Below, one piece after another: positions 15,876-25,979 of a stretch of DNA of 64,000 nt. The stretch's first letter is position 1, and every line of letters starts with the position of its first letter. Position numbers and translations under genes: made by a program. The notes under the pieces were generated by a model. The model searched no databases. It was not told where the DNA came from and saw only the letters and a program-made list of their open reading frames with translations. The stretch covers positions 62,001-126,000 of the forward strand of contig NZ_VDMN01000006.1 in NCBI RefSeq assembly GCF_006335145.1, given 5' to 3'. This DNA is from Aliirhizobium smilacinae (GTDB lineage Bacteria; Pseudomonadota; Alphaproteobacteria; Rhizobiales; Rhizobiaceae).

Positions 15876-17699
15876 TTACTTCACTGCCGACCAAAGACGA
15901 GCAACCTTCAGGCGAGCGCGCGAAGGCGTGCGTGCGGGTGCTGCCCCATCATGAGAATGATCGTGATGATGATGGTCGTCTGAGGCGTCGTGGCGATGGT
16001 CATGGCCATGCGCCTGTTCGCCCATCGGCACGCGCAGATACACGGTGGTAAAGACCTCCGGTTCCCATTTGACGTCTATGCCAAAGGTATCGCCGAAATG
16101 CCCTTTGGTGCGACGGTCGACGATGCTCATGCCAAGCCCGCCATCCATGGAAGGTTTGCGGACGAACAGGCCGGCATTGTCGGTTACCGAAATGAGCAGG
16201 TTTGCGCCATCTGGCCTAGCGGAGATCGTGATCCGGCCTTCGCCGATCAACTGAGACGTGCCGTGCTTGATGGCGTTTTCCACCAGCGGCTGGAGCGAGA
16301 ACGCCGGAAGATGGACCTGCGCCAGATCTTCCGGCACATCGATCTCGACCTGCAGGTGATCGCGGAAACGGGCTTTTTCGATCTGGAGGTAGGCATTGAC
16401 GTGCTCGATCTCGTCGGACAGCGTGACGATGTCGTTTGTTCGCTTGAGGTTCTTGCGGAAGAAGGTCGAGAGGTTCTGGACGAGATTGCGCGCTTCGCCC
16501 GGATCTATGCGGATGATGGCCGACAGGGTGTTGAGCGTGTTGAAGAGAAAATGCGGATTGACCTGCGCGTGCAGCAGCTTGATTTCGGATTCGACCAGCA
16601 TTTGTTTCTGGCGCTCATAACGTCCGGCCAGAATCTGGGCCGAGAGCAGGCGCGCCACGCCTTCGCCGAGCGAGCGGTTGAAGGTCGAAAACAGCTTTGT
16701 CTTCGGCTCGTATAGCTTGATCGTACCGATGACGGCATTGTCCTCGCCTTTCAGCGGAATGACGAGCGATGACCCGAGCGGGCAATTCGGATGGATTGAG
16801 CACTGATAGCTGACTTCATCGCCATCGGCATACATGACCTTGTTCTCGGCAATCGCCTCCATGGTCTGGGCCGAGGTGATAGCACGACCCGGCAGATGGT
16901 GGTCTGCGCCGATGCCGATGAAGGCGAGGATCTTTTCGCGGTCCGTGATGGCGACGGCACCGACATTGGCTTCCTCGTAGAGAATACGGGCGACCTTGGT
17001 GCTGTTTTCGGCATTGAAACCGTTGCGCAGTACGCCTTCGGCACGTTCGGCGATTTTCAGGGCCTTGCTGGAGAAGATCGTCGAGTGGGTCTCGAAAAGT
17101 TTTCGCCTGTCGCCCAAGATGTTCATGAACATCGCAGCACCGACCGTATTTGCGACAGTCATAGGCAAGACGATCGTCTCGACCACATGAGCTGAATCGA
17201 CGAAAGGCCGGGCGACGATGAGGATGATCGACATCTGGGCTATTTCGGCAACAAGCGTGACGCCGGCAATGAGGGGCGGCCAGAACAGGAGATCGGTTCT
17301 GCGCCGGCGCATGAGGTAGCTGTGAACCAGTCCGCCGATCAGGCCTTCCGCGGTGGTGGCAATGGCGCAGGCAAGAGCCGTAAATCCACCGAGCGAATAA
17401 CGGTGAATGCCGCCGGTAAGGCCAACTGCAAGGCCGACCAGCGGACCGCCGAGAATGCCGCCGAGCACGGCGCCGATTGCGCGCGTATTGGCAATCGCCT
17501 CATCGATATGCAGGCCGAAATAGGTGCCCATGATGCAGAACATCGAGAAGATGACGTAACAGGCGACCTTGCGGGACGGTCGCACCGTGACCTGCATCAG
17601 GGGAAGAAAGAGCGGCGTCTTGCTGAACAGATAAGCGATGACGAGGTAGACGCATGTCTGCTGTAGCAGGCCAATGACAAGGTCCGTCCAGCCGAACAT
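15876..17699 (-). CDS. btsS: LytS/BtsS-type sensor histidine kinase with His-rich tail
   Basis: A 607-residue membrane kinase. Residues 1-195 form the 5TM-LytS sensor ('GLHIDEAIANTRAIGAVLGG'), 225-355 a GAF domain ('YQCSIHPNCPLGSS'), and 370-560 the HisKA_7TM-like kinase. The phospho-acceptor is H383 in 'QVNPHFLFNTLNTLSA'; the N-box is 'LQPLVENAIKHG' and a G-box 'GGLGMSIVDRR'. E. coli BtsS senses extracellular pyruvate. The protein extends about 45 residues past the kinase, including a stretch with ten histidines and six aspartates (15948-16010) and then a basic end. This tail is absent from the E. coli proteins I know. It lies upstream of btsT on the same strand, with a promoter region between. 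Confidence 0.87.
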   Translation of the reverse strand: MFGWTDLVIGLLQQTCVYLVIAYLFSKTPLFLPLMQVTVRPSRKVACYVIFSMFCIMGTYFGLHIDEAIANTRAIGAVLGGILGGPLVGLAVGLTGGIHRYSLGGFTALACAIATTAEGLIGGLVHSYLMRRRRTDLLFWPPLIAGVTLVAEIAQMSIILIVARPFVDSAHVVETIVLPMTVANTVGAAMFMNILGDRRKLFETHSTIFSSKALKIAERAEGVLRNGFNAENSTKVARILYEEANVGAVAITDREKILAFIGIGADHHLPGRAITSAQTMEAIAENKVMYADGDEVSYQCSIHPNCPLGSSLVIPLKGEDNAVIGTIKLYEPKTKLFSTFNRSLGEGVARLLSAQILAGRYERQKQMLVESEIKLLHAQVNPHFLFNTLNTLSAIIRIDPGEARNLVQNLSTFFRKNLKRTNDIVTLSDEIEHVNAYLQIEKARFRDHLQVEIDVPEDLAQVHLPAFSLQPLVENAIKHGTSQLIGEGRITISARPDGANLLISVTDNAGLFVRKPSMDGGLGMSIVDRRTKGHFGDTFGIDVKWEPEVFTTVYLRVPMGEQAHGHDHRHDASDDHHHHDHSHDGAAPARTPSRARLKVARLWSAVK

Positions 17700-18064
17700 G
17701 AAATGTCCTTCGTTCTATCTTCGCCAGCGGATGAGACGTTCGATCACCGCACCGAGACGATCCATGCCCCAAATCGCAACTGCCGCAAAACCGGGCGGTG
17801 CGCAACAGCTGCCACGCGCTTCACATTGGGATTTCACGCGCTCAAGTGAAGCGGCATCGCCGGTTCCGGCATTATCAATCGGGCTTGAGCGTAAGCGCAT
17901 GGTTCCATCACGGCAAGCGGATCGGTCTGATCTGATCCGCCATAAAGGTCACCGGTTGCGAGGCCTTGCATTGACCTGCCGCAATACCGGGGCAGGCGCA
18001 TTTCCTTGGCTTCTGGTCTCAAGGTCCGGGATCGGCCAGCCGACCCCGAACCTGTATTGGTATC
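17700..18064. other. Intergenic region between pntB and btsS
   Basis: This 365-base stretch lies downstream of pntB and upstream of btsS on the minus strand, so it should hold the pntB 3' end and the btsS promoter. A hairpin is present at 18023-18054. The plus-strand frame across it has no ribosome site and no recognisable product. I see no gene. Confidence 0.6.
18023..18054 (-). terminator. Hairpin at the 3' end of pntB
   Basis: Two 15-base arms, AGGTCCGGGATCGGC and GCCGACCCCGAACCT, are complementary except for two wobble positions, about ten bases past the pntB stop. No T-run follows, so it is a likely 3' stability hairpin or a weak terminator. Confidence 0.5.
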
Positions 18065-19510
<1,446 letters not shown>

Positions 19511-19530
19511 GATAATTACCCCCTACGCGT

Positions 19531-21120
19531 TCAGGACTTCTGGAACATGGCGAGCATGCGCCGTGTCACAAGGAAGCCGCCGACGATGTTGATCGTCGCG
19601 ACCAGAACCGACAGAGCGGCGAGGATGACGACCAGCCAGTTACCCGAGCCGATCTGCAGGAGGGCACCAAGAATGACGATGCCGGAAATGGCGTTGGTGA
19701 CGGCCATCAGCGGCGTGTGCAGCGAATGCGAGACGTTCCAGATGACCTGGAAGCCGATGAAGCAGGCGAGCACGAAAACGACGAAATGGCTCATGAAGCT
19801 TGCCGGCGCATAGGCACCGACGATCAGCAACAGCACGGTTGCGACGGTCAGCAGAATGGCCTGGTTCTTCGTCTGCGCCTTGAAGGCTGCAACTTCGTTT
19901 GCCCGCTTTTCTTCCGGCGTCAGCTCCTTGGCCTTCTCCTTCGGCTTCTGGGCGGCAATTGCCTTTATCTTCGGCGGTGGCGGGGGATAGGTGATCTCGC
20001 CTTCAAAGGTGACGGTCGCGCCGCGGATGACATCGTCTTCCATGTTGTGGACGACGATACCGTCTTTTGCCGGCGTCAGGTCCGTCATCATGTGGCGGAT
20101 ATTGGTCGAATAGAGCGTCGAGGACTGGGCGGCCATGCGGCTGGGGAAATCGGTGTAGCCGATGACGATGACGCCGTTGTCGGAGACGATGCGCTGGTCG
20201 GCGACGGTCAGATCGCAGTTGCCGCCGCGTTCGGCCGCAAGGTCGATGATCACCGAGCCGGGCTTCATCAGGGCCACCATGTCGGCGGTCCACAGTTTTG
20301 GCGCGTCACGACCGGGGATCAGCGCGGTGGTGATGACGATATCGATCTCAGGCGCGAGTTCGCGGAATTTCTCCAGCTGTTTTTCGCGGAACTCGGGAGA
20401 CGACGGAGCGGCGTAACCACCGGTCGCGGCACCATCCTGCTGGTTTTCCTTGAAATCGAGGAAGACGAACTGCGCGCCCATGCTTTCGATCTGTTCGGCG
20501 ACTTCCGGGCGAACGTCGAAGGCATAGGTGATCGCACCAAGCGAAGTGGCAGTTCCGATTGCGGCCAGGCCTGCAACGCCGGCACCGATGACCAGAACTT
20601 TTGCGGGCGGCACCTTGCCGGCAGCCGTGACCTGACCGGTGAAGAAGCGGCCAAAGTTGTTGCCGGCCTCGATGACGGCGCGGTAACCGGCGATGTTGGC
20701 CATCGACGACAGGGCGTCCATCTTCTGTGCGCGGGAAATGCGCGGCACCATGTCCATGGCGATGACATTGGTACCCTTGGCCTTGGCCTGCTCCAGAAGA
20801 GCCGAATTCTGCGCCGGGTAGAAGAAGGAGATCAGCGTCTTGGCCGGCCCGAGCTTGTCGATTTCGGCGCTTTCCGGCGGACGCACCTTGGCGATCACGT
20901 CGGAGGCGGCAATCAACGCATCTGCCGTATCGACCACTGTCACACCGGCAGCGCGGTAGGTGTCATCCGAGAAACCGGCAAGTTTGCCTGCGCCCGTTTC
21001 GATCACACAGTCATAACCCAGCTTCTGCAGCGCCTGCGCGCTGTCCGGCGTCATCGCAACGCGGGCCTCACGATCCGCGCGCTCCTTCAAAACTCCGATT
21101 TTCAAAGGTTTCGTCCCCAC
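19531..21120 (-). CDS. pntA: NAD(P) transhydrogenase, alpha subunit (fused PntAA-PntAB form)
   Basis: A 529-residue protein. Residues 1-380 form the NAD-binding domain I ('KIGVLKERADREARVAMTP', 'VIGAGVAGLAAIGTA'). A Pro- and Lys-rich linker follows ('YPPPPPKIKAIAAQKPKEK'), then three or four membrane helices. Many alphaproteobacteria split this subunit into two genes; here it is one chain, as in E. coli. The first codon at 21120 is GTG with a poor ribosome site; a TTG five codons later, behind GGGGA, is an alternative that would give the more usual N-terminus beginning KIGV. Large hairpins lie just upstream. Confidence 0.95.
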   Translation of the reverse strand: MGTKPLKIGVLKERADREARVAMTPDSAQALQKLGYDCVIETGAGKLAGFSDDTYRAAGVTVVDTADALIAASDVIAKVRPPESAEIDKLGPAKTLISFFYPAQNSALLEQAKAKGTNVIAMDMVPRISRAQKMDALSSMANIAGYRAVIEAGNNFGRFFTGQVTAAGKVPPAKVLVIGAGVAGLAAIGTATSLGAITYAFDVRPEVAEQIESMGAQFVFLDFKENQQDGAATGGYAAPSSPEFREKQLEKFRELAPEIDIVITTALIPGRDAPKLWTADMVALMKPGSVIIDLAAERGGNCDLTVADQRIVSDNGVIVIGYTDFPSRMAAQSSTLYSTNIRHMMTDLTPAKDGIVVHNMEDDVIRGATVTFEGEITYPPPPPKIKAIAAQKPKEKAKELTPEEKRANEVAAFKAQTKNQAILLTVATVLLLIVGAYAPASFMSHFVVFVLACFIGFQVIWNVSHSLHTPLMAVTNAISGIVILGALLQIGSGNWLVVILAALSVLVATINIVGGFLVTRRMLAMFQKS

Positions 21121-21152
21121 TTCGTTTTCATCGTGCCCTCACCAGCCGGTCG

Positions 21153-21194
21153 CCGGTATTCTTTGTCGGGCAGTGTTACGACAAGGAATACCGG
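21153..21194 (-). promoter_or_regulatory. Sixteen-base-pair hairpin in the pntA leader
   Basis: CCGGTATTCTTTGTCG (21153-21168) pairs with CGACAAGGAATACCGG (21179-21194) with one wobble, around a ten-base loop. It ends 33 bases before the pntA start codon. No T-run follows. It may be an operator, an RNA structure controlling translation, or a terminator of upstream transcripts. Confidence 0.55.
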
Positions 21195-21215
21195 GCGGAA
21201 AGACCGGCGATGGTA

Positions 21216-21232
21216 CTTGCCGGTACGGCAAG
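21216..21232. repeat. Small perfect hairpin in the pntA leader
   Basis: CTTGCCG and CGGCAAG form a seven-base-pair stem around GTA, 22 bases from the larger leader hairpin. Its role is unknown. Confidence 0.45.
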
Positions 21233-21335
21233 CACAAGGGGAAACCCTTCGCAAAACGTTCTTTTCTGTCGGGTTCCTTGTTTAGTCTGCTGTTTAACGG
21301 CGCAATGACGCGGTTTTGCGGGAATAATCCGCATG

Positions 21336-21362
21336 CTGTCAGCGACGATAGGTCGCTGACAG
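21336..21362 (-). terminator. Hairpin downstream of the amidase gene
   Basis: CTGTCAGCGAC (21336-21346) and GTCGCTGACAG (21352-21362) are exact complements around GATAG. It lies 70 bases past the amidase stop. There is no clear T-run, so it is a terminator or 3' stability structure of moderate certainty. Confidence 0.5.
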
Positions 21363-21432
21363 AATTCCGGCGCGAAACACACCGTAGAGGCTGACCCGGC
21401 AGAGCAATTCGCGCGAGCGTTGCGGAAAGCGA

Positions 21433-22911
21433 TCAGGCTATCGCCGTCACGTGTACCCTGGGAATATCGCCGAGGTTCCATTTGCCGCTTATCGCCCGTT
21501 CGATCTGGGCTGCCAGCTGCAGCAAAAGCCCGTCGCGGCCGAGACCGGTCTGGATCTGCATGCCGAGCGGCAGGCCGTTGGCATGTCTGGCAAGCGGCAG
21601 GCTCAAGCCGGGGGTGCCGCAGAGATTGCTGAAGGGTGTGTAGGCGAAAAAGCCCCAGAGATTGGCGAACCAGTCGAGCGCGGACGGATTATCGGTCATC
21701 GTCAGATATTCGGTCGTGCCGATCGGCGGCGTTTCCCGCGCGGTGATCGGCGTCAGTACGATGTCCCATTTCTCGTAGAAATCACCGAAGGCGCGGGCGG
21801 TCTCGTTGAAGGCGAGCTGCATGTCGGCGCGCTCCATATAGGTCGCATCCTTGCCCTGTTCCCAGATGCGGATGTTCATCGGTTCGATCAGATCGGCCGG
21901 CGGTTTGTCGAGACCCTTCATGCGAAGAAGATTGTTCACCGTCTGGGCGAAGTTGGTGATGTAGCAGGCCGTCTGCGCGGCATAGGCCTTTTCGTAGTCG
22001 ATCTCCGGCTTGACCCACTCGACGTGATGGCCGAGGCGTTCGAGGAAACGGGCGACATGCTCCAGTTCGGAGACGATATGCGGCGTTGATTTGTAAGGTC
22101 CCCATTCGTGGGAGACTGCGATGCGCAGCGGTTTCGGATCACGCTCGATCAGGTCGAGAAAGGGTTCGGCGGGCGACCAGTAGGGCATGAATTCGCCCGG
22201 TGCGCCGCCGCGGCAGTTGTCGACAAAGGCCGCGGTGTCGCGCACCGTTCTCGTGATGCAGCCCTGCGTCGAGACGACCGAGGTGAAGTCCGAACCTGCC
22301 GGCGCGATGGAAAAGGTGCCGCGAGACGATTTCAGCCCGATCCCGCCATTGACACCCGCCGGGATGCGGATCGAGCCGCCGCCATCCGTTGCGTGGGCAA
22401 GCGGTACGACACCGGCACCGACCATGACGGCGGAGCCCGCCGACGAGCCGCAGCTGGTGAAATCGGTATTCCACGGGTTGCGGGTGACATAAAGCGCCGG
22501 ATTTTCCGCCGAGCTGCAGCAGCCGAATTCCGGTGTCGTGGTACGGCCGATGATATTGAGGCCTGCCGACTTAATCTTCCCCGTCAGGAAGGTGTCGGAG
22601 GTGGGGCGATTGCCCTTCATGTAGAGCGAGCCCTGTTCCTGCAGCCGGCCGGCAAGCGTCGGACCGAGATCCTTCAGCAGGAAGGGAAGACCTGCAAATG
22701 CCCCCTCGGGATTTGCACCGTTGGCGGTGGCGTCCGAGACCGCGTCCTCGAAGATCTCGACCACGCCGCTGATATGTGGATTGATCGCCTTGATTGCTGT
22801 CGACGCCTGTTCGGCAAGTTCGGATGCCGTTACCTCACCATTCTTCACCAGTTGCGCAAGGCCAAGTCCGTCTTTGCCGTACCATTCGGCCCAGCTCATC
22901 ACCGTCGTCAT
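21433..22911 (-). CDS. Amidase (amidase signature family)
   Basis: A 492-residue cytoplasmic hydrolase with the Lys-Ser-Ser triad: the lysine in 'LPFLLKDLGPTLAG', and the serines in 'SCGSSAGSAVMVGAGVVP' followed by 'DGGGSIRIPAG'. Length suits general amidases such as aryl-acylamidases or 6-aminohexanoate-cyclic-dimer hydrolases. It lacks the GatA partner genes nearby, so it is probably not the tRNA amidotransferase subunit. The ATG at 22911 follows GGGGAA. It stands between the type I secretion operon and pntAB without obvious link to either. The substrate is unknown. Confidence 0.88.
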   Translation of the reverse strand: MTTVMSWAEWYGKDGLGLAQLVKNGEVTASELAEQASTAIKAINPHISGVVEIFEDAVSDATANGANPEGAFAGLPFLLKDLGPTLAGRLQEQGSLYMKGNRPTSDTFLTGKIKSAGLNIIGRTTTPEFGCCSSAENPALYVTRNPWNTDFTSCGSSAGSAVMVGAGVVPLAHATDGGGSIRIPAGVNGGIGLKSSRGTFSIAPAGSDFTSVVSTQGCITRTVRDTAAFVDNCRGGAPGEFMPYWSPAEPFLDLIERDPKPLRIAVSHEWGPYKSTPHIVSELEHVARFLERLGHHVEWVKPEIDYEKAYAAQTACYITNFAQTVNNLLRMKGLDKPPADLIEPMNIRIWEQGKDATYMERADMQLAFNETARAFGDFYEKWDIVLTPITARETPPIGTTEYLTMTDNPSALDWFANLWGFFAYTPFSNLCGTPGLSLPLARHANGLPLGMQIQTGLGRDGLLLQLAAQIERAISGKWNLGDIPRVHVTAIA

Positions 22912-23064
22912 CTGCCATTCCCCAATATTTTCGTTCTATCGATTTTTGTTCTGAAAATGCCAGGCCTGGAACAGGCCGGCGCCATGCAGTGCAGGCGCCA
23001 AGATAATCACGCTTGGTGGGGAGTGTCTCAGGGAATCGAAGGCCTTGCCGGAAAAGAATGAGTT

Positions 23065-24765
23065 TTACGGCTCGTTCCGGCTCGAGAAATCTTCCGGGGC
23101 ATCCTGTCTGAGATCCTGCTCATGCAGGTGTCGGAGATACGCGATGTACCCCGAAAGGTAGTGCTCGACGTCGTCGATGCGCACCCGGAAAGCGTGATGT
23201 CGGATGAAAAAGGAACCGGCTACCCTTTTGGGATTGCGCATGAACATCGCCATTTCGGGCCAGAAATGCCCATTGAGCATGTAATGCGCCCGTTTTTCCA
23301 ATGCGCGTTCGAAGCGTTCGGGTTTGATCCGATCCAGAAGATGAGGGAAGCGTCCGTCGATCTGCAACCGCGCCAATATCTGGCGCGTCGCCATCATCAG
23401 TTCGAGAAGCGTCGGGAACGTCGTGATCCGGTTTTCGACAAAGTCGAGATGATCGGCGACGTTGTCGATGGCAAAGCGGAAATATTCCTCGGTGGGACGG
23501 TGGCGTGTCAGCTCGTCGGTGCAATAGGCGAGCCAATGGTCGTGATGGCGCGCGTGGCCGTTGCGAATGAAATGCCCGAAGGCGAGCTCGACGGCCTTCA
23601 GCCAGCGATCGTCGCGAAGCTGATCGTAGAGCCGCATAAGGGCGAAGACGGCCTCTCCTTCATAATAGATGGTCCGGAATTCCTGCCGGGTTTCCAGGCT
23701 CGGGAAGGTCAGAACATGGCGGAATGCGCCCGTCTTGCCGTCCTGCATGAAGCAGATGCCGGAGGCGAGCCTTTCCATCAGCTCGTCATGCCTGTCGTCA
23801 TCGAAGACGGATGCATATTTGGTGAGTGCCAGGATCGCGACGGCGTTGCCGCCGAGCTTGATTTCACTATTGGCTTCGACAAGGAAGGCCGCGAGCCTGC
23901 CATTGGGCAAAAGCGCATGGACGATCAGGTCGCGTGTCAGGCAGGAAATCGACTGGCAAATCGCTTCGCGCAGCATCGGGCTGCAGGTCAGTTCGTAAGC
24001 TTCGATCATCGCATAGGTGGTGCTGGCGTGGCGAAGCGTGTTGTAGGCGCCGATCTGTCTGTCGAAGCAGGGGTGATAGCCATAAACGAAACGTCCGTCG
24101 GGACCGACCTGCCGCGCCAGAAACTCGGATCCGTCGGAGATAAGCGAGGTGAGGAGTTCTACCTCCAGCTTATCGGTGACACGGCGCCCGGCATTGAGAC
24201 CTGAGGGATGGAGAGCGTAGACCGTCGTACCGTCGAAAAAAGCGCCCGTGCTGGCAAACGGATAGATGACCTGTTCATCCGCAAAGTCCGGCAGGTGGTA
24301 GCCAGGAAAACGGTTGGTGAAATAAAGAAGAAAGTTCTTTTCGTTCAGCTCTGCCGAGACCGTCTGGTTGCCGCCATAGAGCATCGCGTTGGCATTGAGT
24401 TCCTGCTCCAGAAAGGCGTTCTCGAACTGTTCGTCCAAGGAAATTCCGAGGCGGAAGTAATTGCGTTTGGTGTCGCTGAGCACGTCGCGGAGTTCGGCCC
24501 ATGTCGAGGCTTCCAGCGCTGTCGGCCAATCGACCCGCAACCAGCGATGCCGGCCGGACTGACGGCGCTGGATGATCTGCACCGCCTCCATGCCCGTCTG
24601 CCAGGCTTCGTCGAAAGACACACCACGTGCGATGGTTACGCTGGCACGTTCCTCGCCATCGGAGCAGGCGAAGAACAGCACATAGGCCGGATAGGGCGTC
24701 GGCAAAGGGCGGCATGCGGTTCGTACATGCTCCTGCAACAGGGTCATATCCGGTGGAGTCGTCAT
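23065..24765 (-). CDS. Unknown 566-residue protein coupled to the type I secretion genes
   Basis: I do not recognise a named family with confidence. The last 350 residues are rich in paired helices with spaced aromatic and acidic motifs ('YNTLRHASTTYAMIEAYE', 'IYYEGEAVFALMRLYDQL', 'AYCTDELTRHRP'), a look shared by (alpha/alpha)6-toroid proteins such as unusual glycoside hydrolases and epimerases. The first 200 residues look like a separate alpha/beta domain ('SVTIARGVSFDEAWQTGMEA', 'DTKRNYFRLGISLDEQFE'). No signal peptide or membrane segment is seen, so it is probably cytoplasmic. It starts 14 bases after the HlyD-like gene behind GAGGAG, so it belongs to the adhesin secretion operon and may act on the adhesin or on a surface sugar. 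Confidence 0.8.
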   Translation of the reverse strand: MTTPPDMTLLQEHVRTACRPLPTPYPAYVLFFACSDGEERASVTIARGVSFDEAWQTGMEAVQIIQRRQSGRHRWLRVDWPTALEASTWAELRDVLSDTKRNYFRLGISLDEQFENAFLEQELNANAMLYGGNQTVSAELNEKNFLLYFTNRFPGYHLPDFADEQVIYPFASTGAFFDGTTVYALHPSGLNAGRRVTDKLEVELLTSLISDGSEFLARQVGPDGRFVYGYHPCFDRQIGAYNTLRHASTTYAMIEAYELTCSPMLREAICQSISCLTRDLIVHALLPNGRLAAFLVEANSEIKLGGNAVAILALTKYASVFDDDRHDELMERLASGICFMQDGKTGAFRHVLTFPSLETRQEFRTIYYEGEAVFALMRLYDQLRDDRWLKAVELAFGHFIRNGHARHHDHWLAYCTDELTRHRPTEEYFRFAIDNVADHLDFVENRITTFPTLLELMMATRQILARLQIDGRFPHLLDRIKPERFERALEKRAHYMLNGHFWPEMAMFMRNPKRVAGSFFIRHHAFRVRIDDVEHYLSGYIAYLRHLHEQDLRQDAPEDFSSRNEP

Positions 24766-24779
24766 GCCATGCTCCTCGC

Positions 24780-25976
24780 TTACCGCTCGCGCATCGCCTC
24801 GCGAGCCTTGTTGAAGGGCTTCAGGAGATAGTCCATCACGCTTTTCTGGCCGGTATGGATATCGACGGTGGCGACCATGCCGGGTGAGATCGGGAATATC
24901 TTGCCGGCGTGATTTTCCAGCGCGTCCTTCTCGGTCTTCACGAAGACACGATAATAATAGATTTCGGGATCGACTTCATCCTGGATCGTATCCGGCGAGA
25001 TGGTGATGACCTTGCCCTCCAGCCCACCATAGATGGCGTAGTCGTATGCGGTGATCTTCACCGTTGCGCGCTGGTCGGGATGGATGAAGGCAATGTCGCG
25101 CGGCAGTATACGGGCCTCGATCATCAGCTGGTCTCCGAGCGGGATGATGTCCATCAGCTTGCCGTTCGGTGGCACGACACCGCCGATGGTGGAGACTTCG
25201 ATGTTCTTGACGATGCCGCGCACGGGGGAGCGCAGCGTCAGGCGGGCGAGGCTGTCCGATCGCCCCTTGATGACGGAGATGAGCGAGCTGACCTCGGCAT
25301 TCGCCTTGGCAAGCTGTTCGCGGGCTTCGACGACATATTGGGTGCTGGTTTCGACCTTTTTCAGCTCGAGTTCCGCCCGTTCGCGCTTCAGGCGGATGAT
25401 CTCGACGCTGCTCGCCGCGCCTATCTTCGACAGGTCTTCATTGACCTCCAGTTCCTGGCGGGTGAGGGCGAGGGATTCATCGATCCATTGCAGCGTCTCT
25501 TTCAGATTGTGCTGGCGGGCTTCGTAGAGCCTCGTTTCTGCAGCGATAAGGTCGGGATAGGCGTCGAGTTCCTGCGGAAAGGTCAAAGGGGTCTGGTTGA
25601 CTTCCGAGGTGAGCCTTGCCGAACTCGCCAGGGCTGCCCGATATGTCGCGGCGGATTCGCCGACGCCGGATTCGGTGATCGTCGGATCGAACTGGGCAAT
25701 CAGCTGTCCCCGTTCGACGACCTGGTTTTCGTGAACCATCAGCTTCGAAACGATGCCGCCTTCCAGTGACTGGATGACCTGTTCCTTGCTGATCGGCACG
25801 ACCTTGCCGTCGCCGGTCGAGACCTCGTCGAGGATGGCGAAGTGAGCCCATATCAGGCCGACGACGATGAGCAGGGCCATGACCTTGACGACGGTCTTCG
25901 CCCCGGACAGGCGAACCTCGTCCTCGCCGCCATATTGCCAGCTTTCGTCAACGACACGGGGAAAGGACATGGCCAT
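24780..25976 (-). CDS. Type I secretion membrane-fusion protein (HlyD/LapC family)
   Basis: The 398-residue adaptor has one N-terminal membrane segment (about residues 30-48), a barrel-sandwich/lipoyl half ('DEVSTGDGKVVPISKEQVIQ', 'LEGGIVSKLMVHENQVVERG' nearby), long coiled helices at about 115-230, and a C-terminal beta region ('SPVRGIVKNIEVSTIGGVV', 'ISPGMVATVDIHTGQKSVMDYLLKP'). It would bridge the inner-membrane ABC exporter and the TolC-type channel across the periplasm. It begins three bases after the ABC gene stop. In LapA/BapA systems this set exports a single very large adhesin, which here is the gene just upstream. Confidence 0.93.
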   Translation of the reverse strand: MAMSFPRVVDESWQYGGEDEVRLSGAKTVVKVMALLIVVGLIWAHFAILDEVSTGDGKVVPISKEQVIQSLEGGIVSKLMVHENQVVERGQLIAQFDPTITESGVGESAATYRAALASSARLTSEVNQTPLTFPQELDAYPDLIAAETRLYEARQHNLKETLQWIDESLALTRQELEVNEDLSKIGAASSVEIIRLKRERAELELKKVETSTQYVVEAREQLAKANAEVSSLISVIKGRSDSLARLTLRSPVRGIVKNIEVSTIGGVVPPNGKLMDIIPLGDQLMIEARILPRDIAFIHPDQRATVKITAYDYAIYGGLEGKVITISPDTIQDEVDPEIYYYRVFVKTEKDALENHAGKIFPISPGMVATVDIHTGQKSVMDYLLKPFNKAREAMRER

Positions 25977-25979
25977 GGC

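Larger units (their letters stand above)
21121..21432. other. Hairpin-rich leader between the amidase gene and pntA
   Basis: This 312-base gap holds three inverted repeats described separately (21153-21194, 21216-21232 and 21336-21362). On the minus strand the first two fall in the probable pntA leader and the third at the 3' end of the amidase gene. No open frame is convincing. Confidence 0.6.

Noticed and set aside
22978..22999. GGCGCC repeats downstream of the T1SS operon as a terminator
   Set aside because: The stem is only six base pairs of a self-complementary word with a ten-base loop and no T-run, so it is not convincing.
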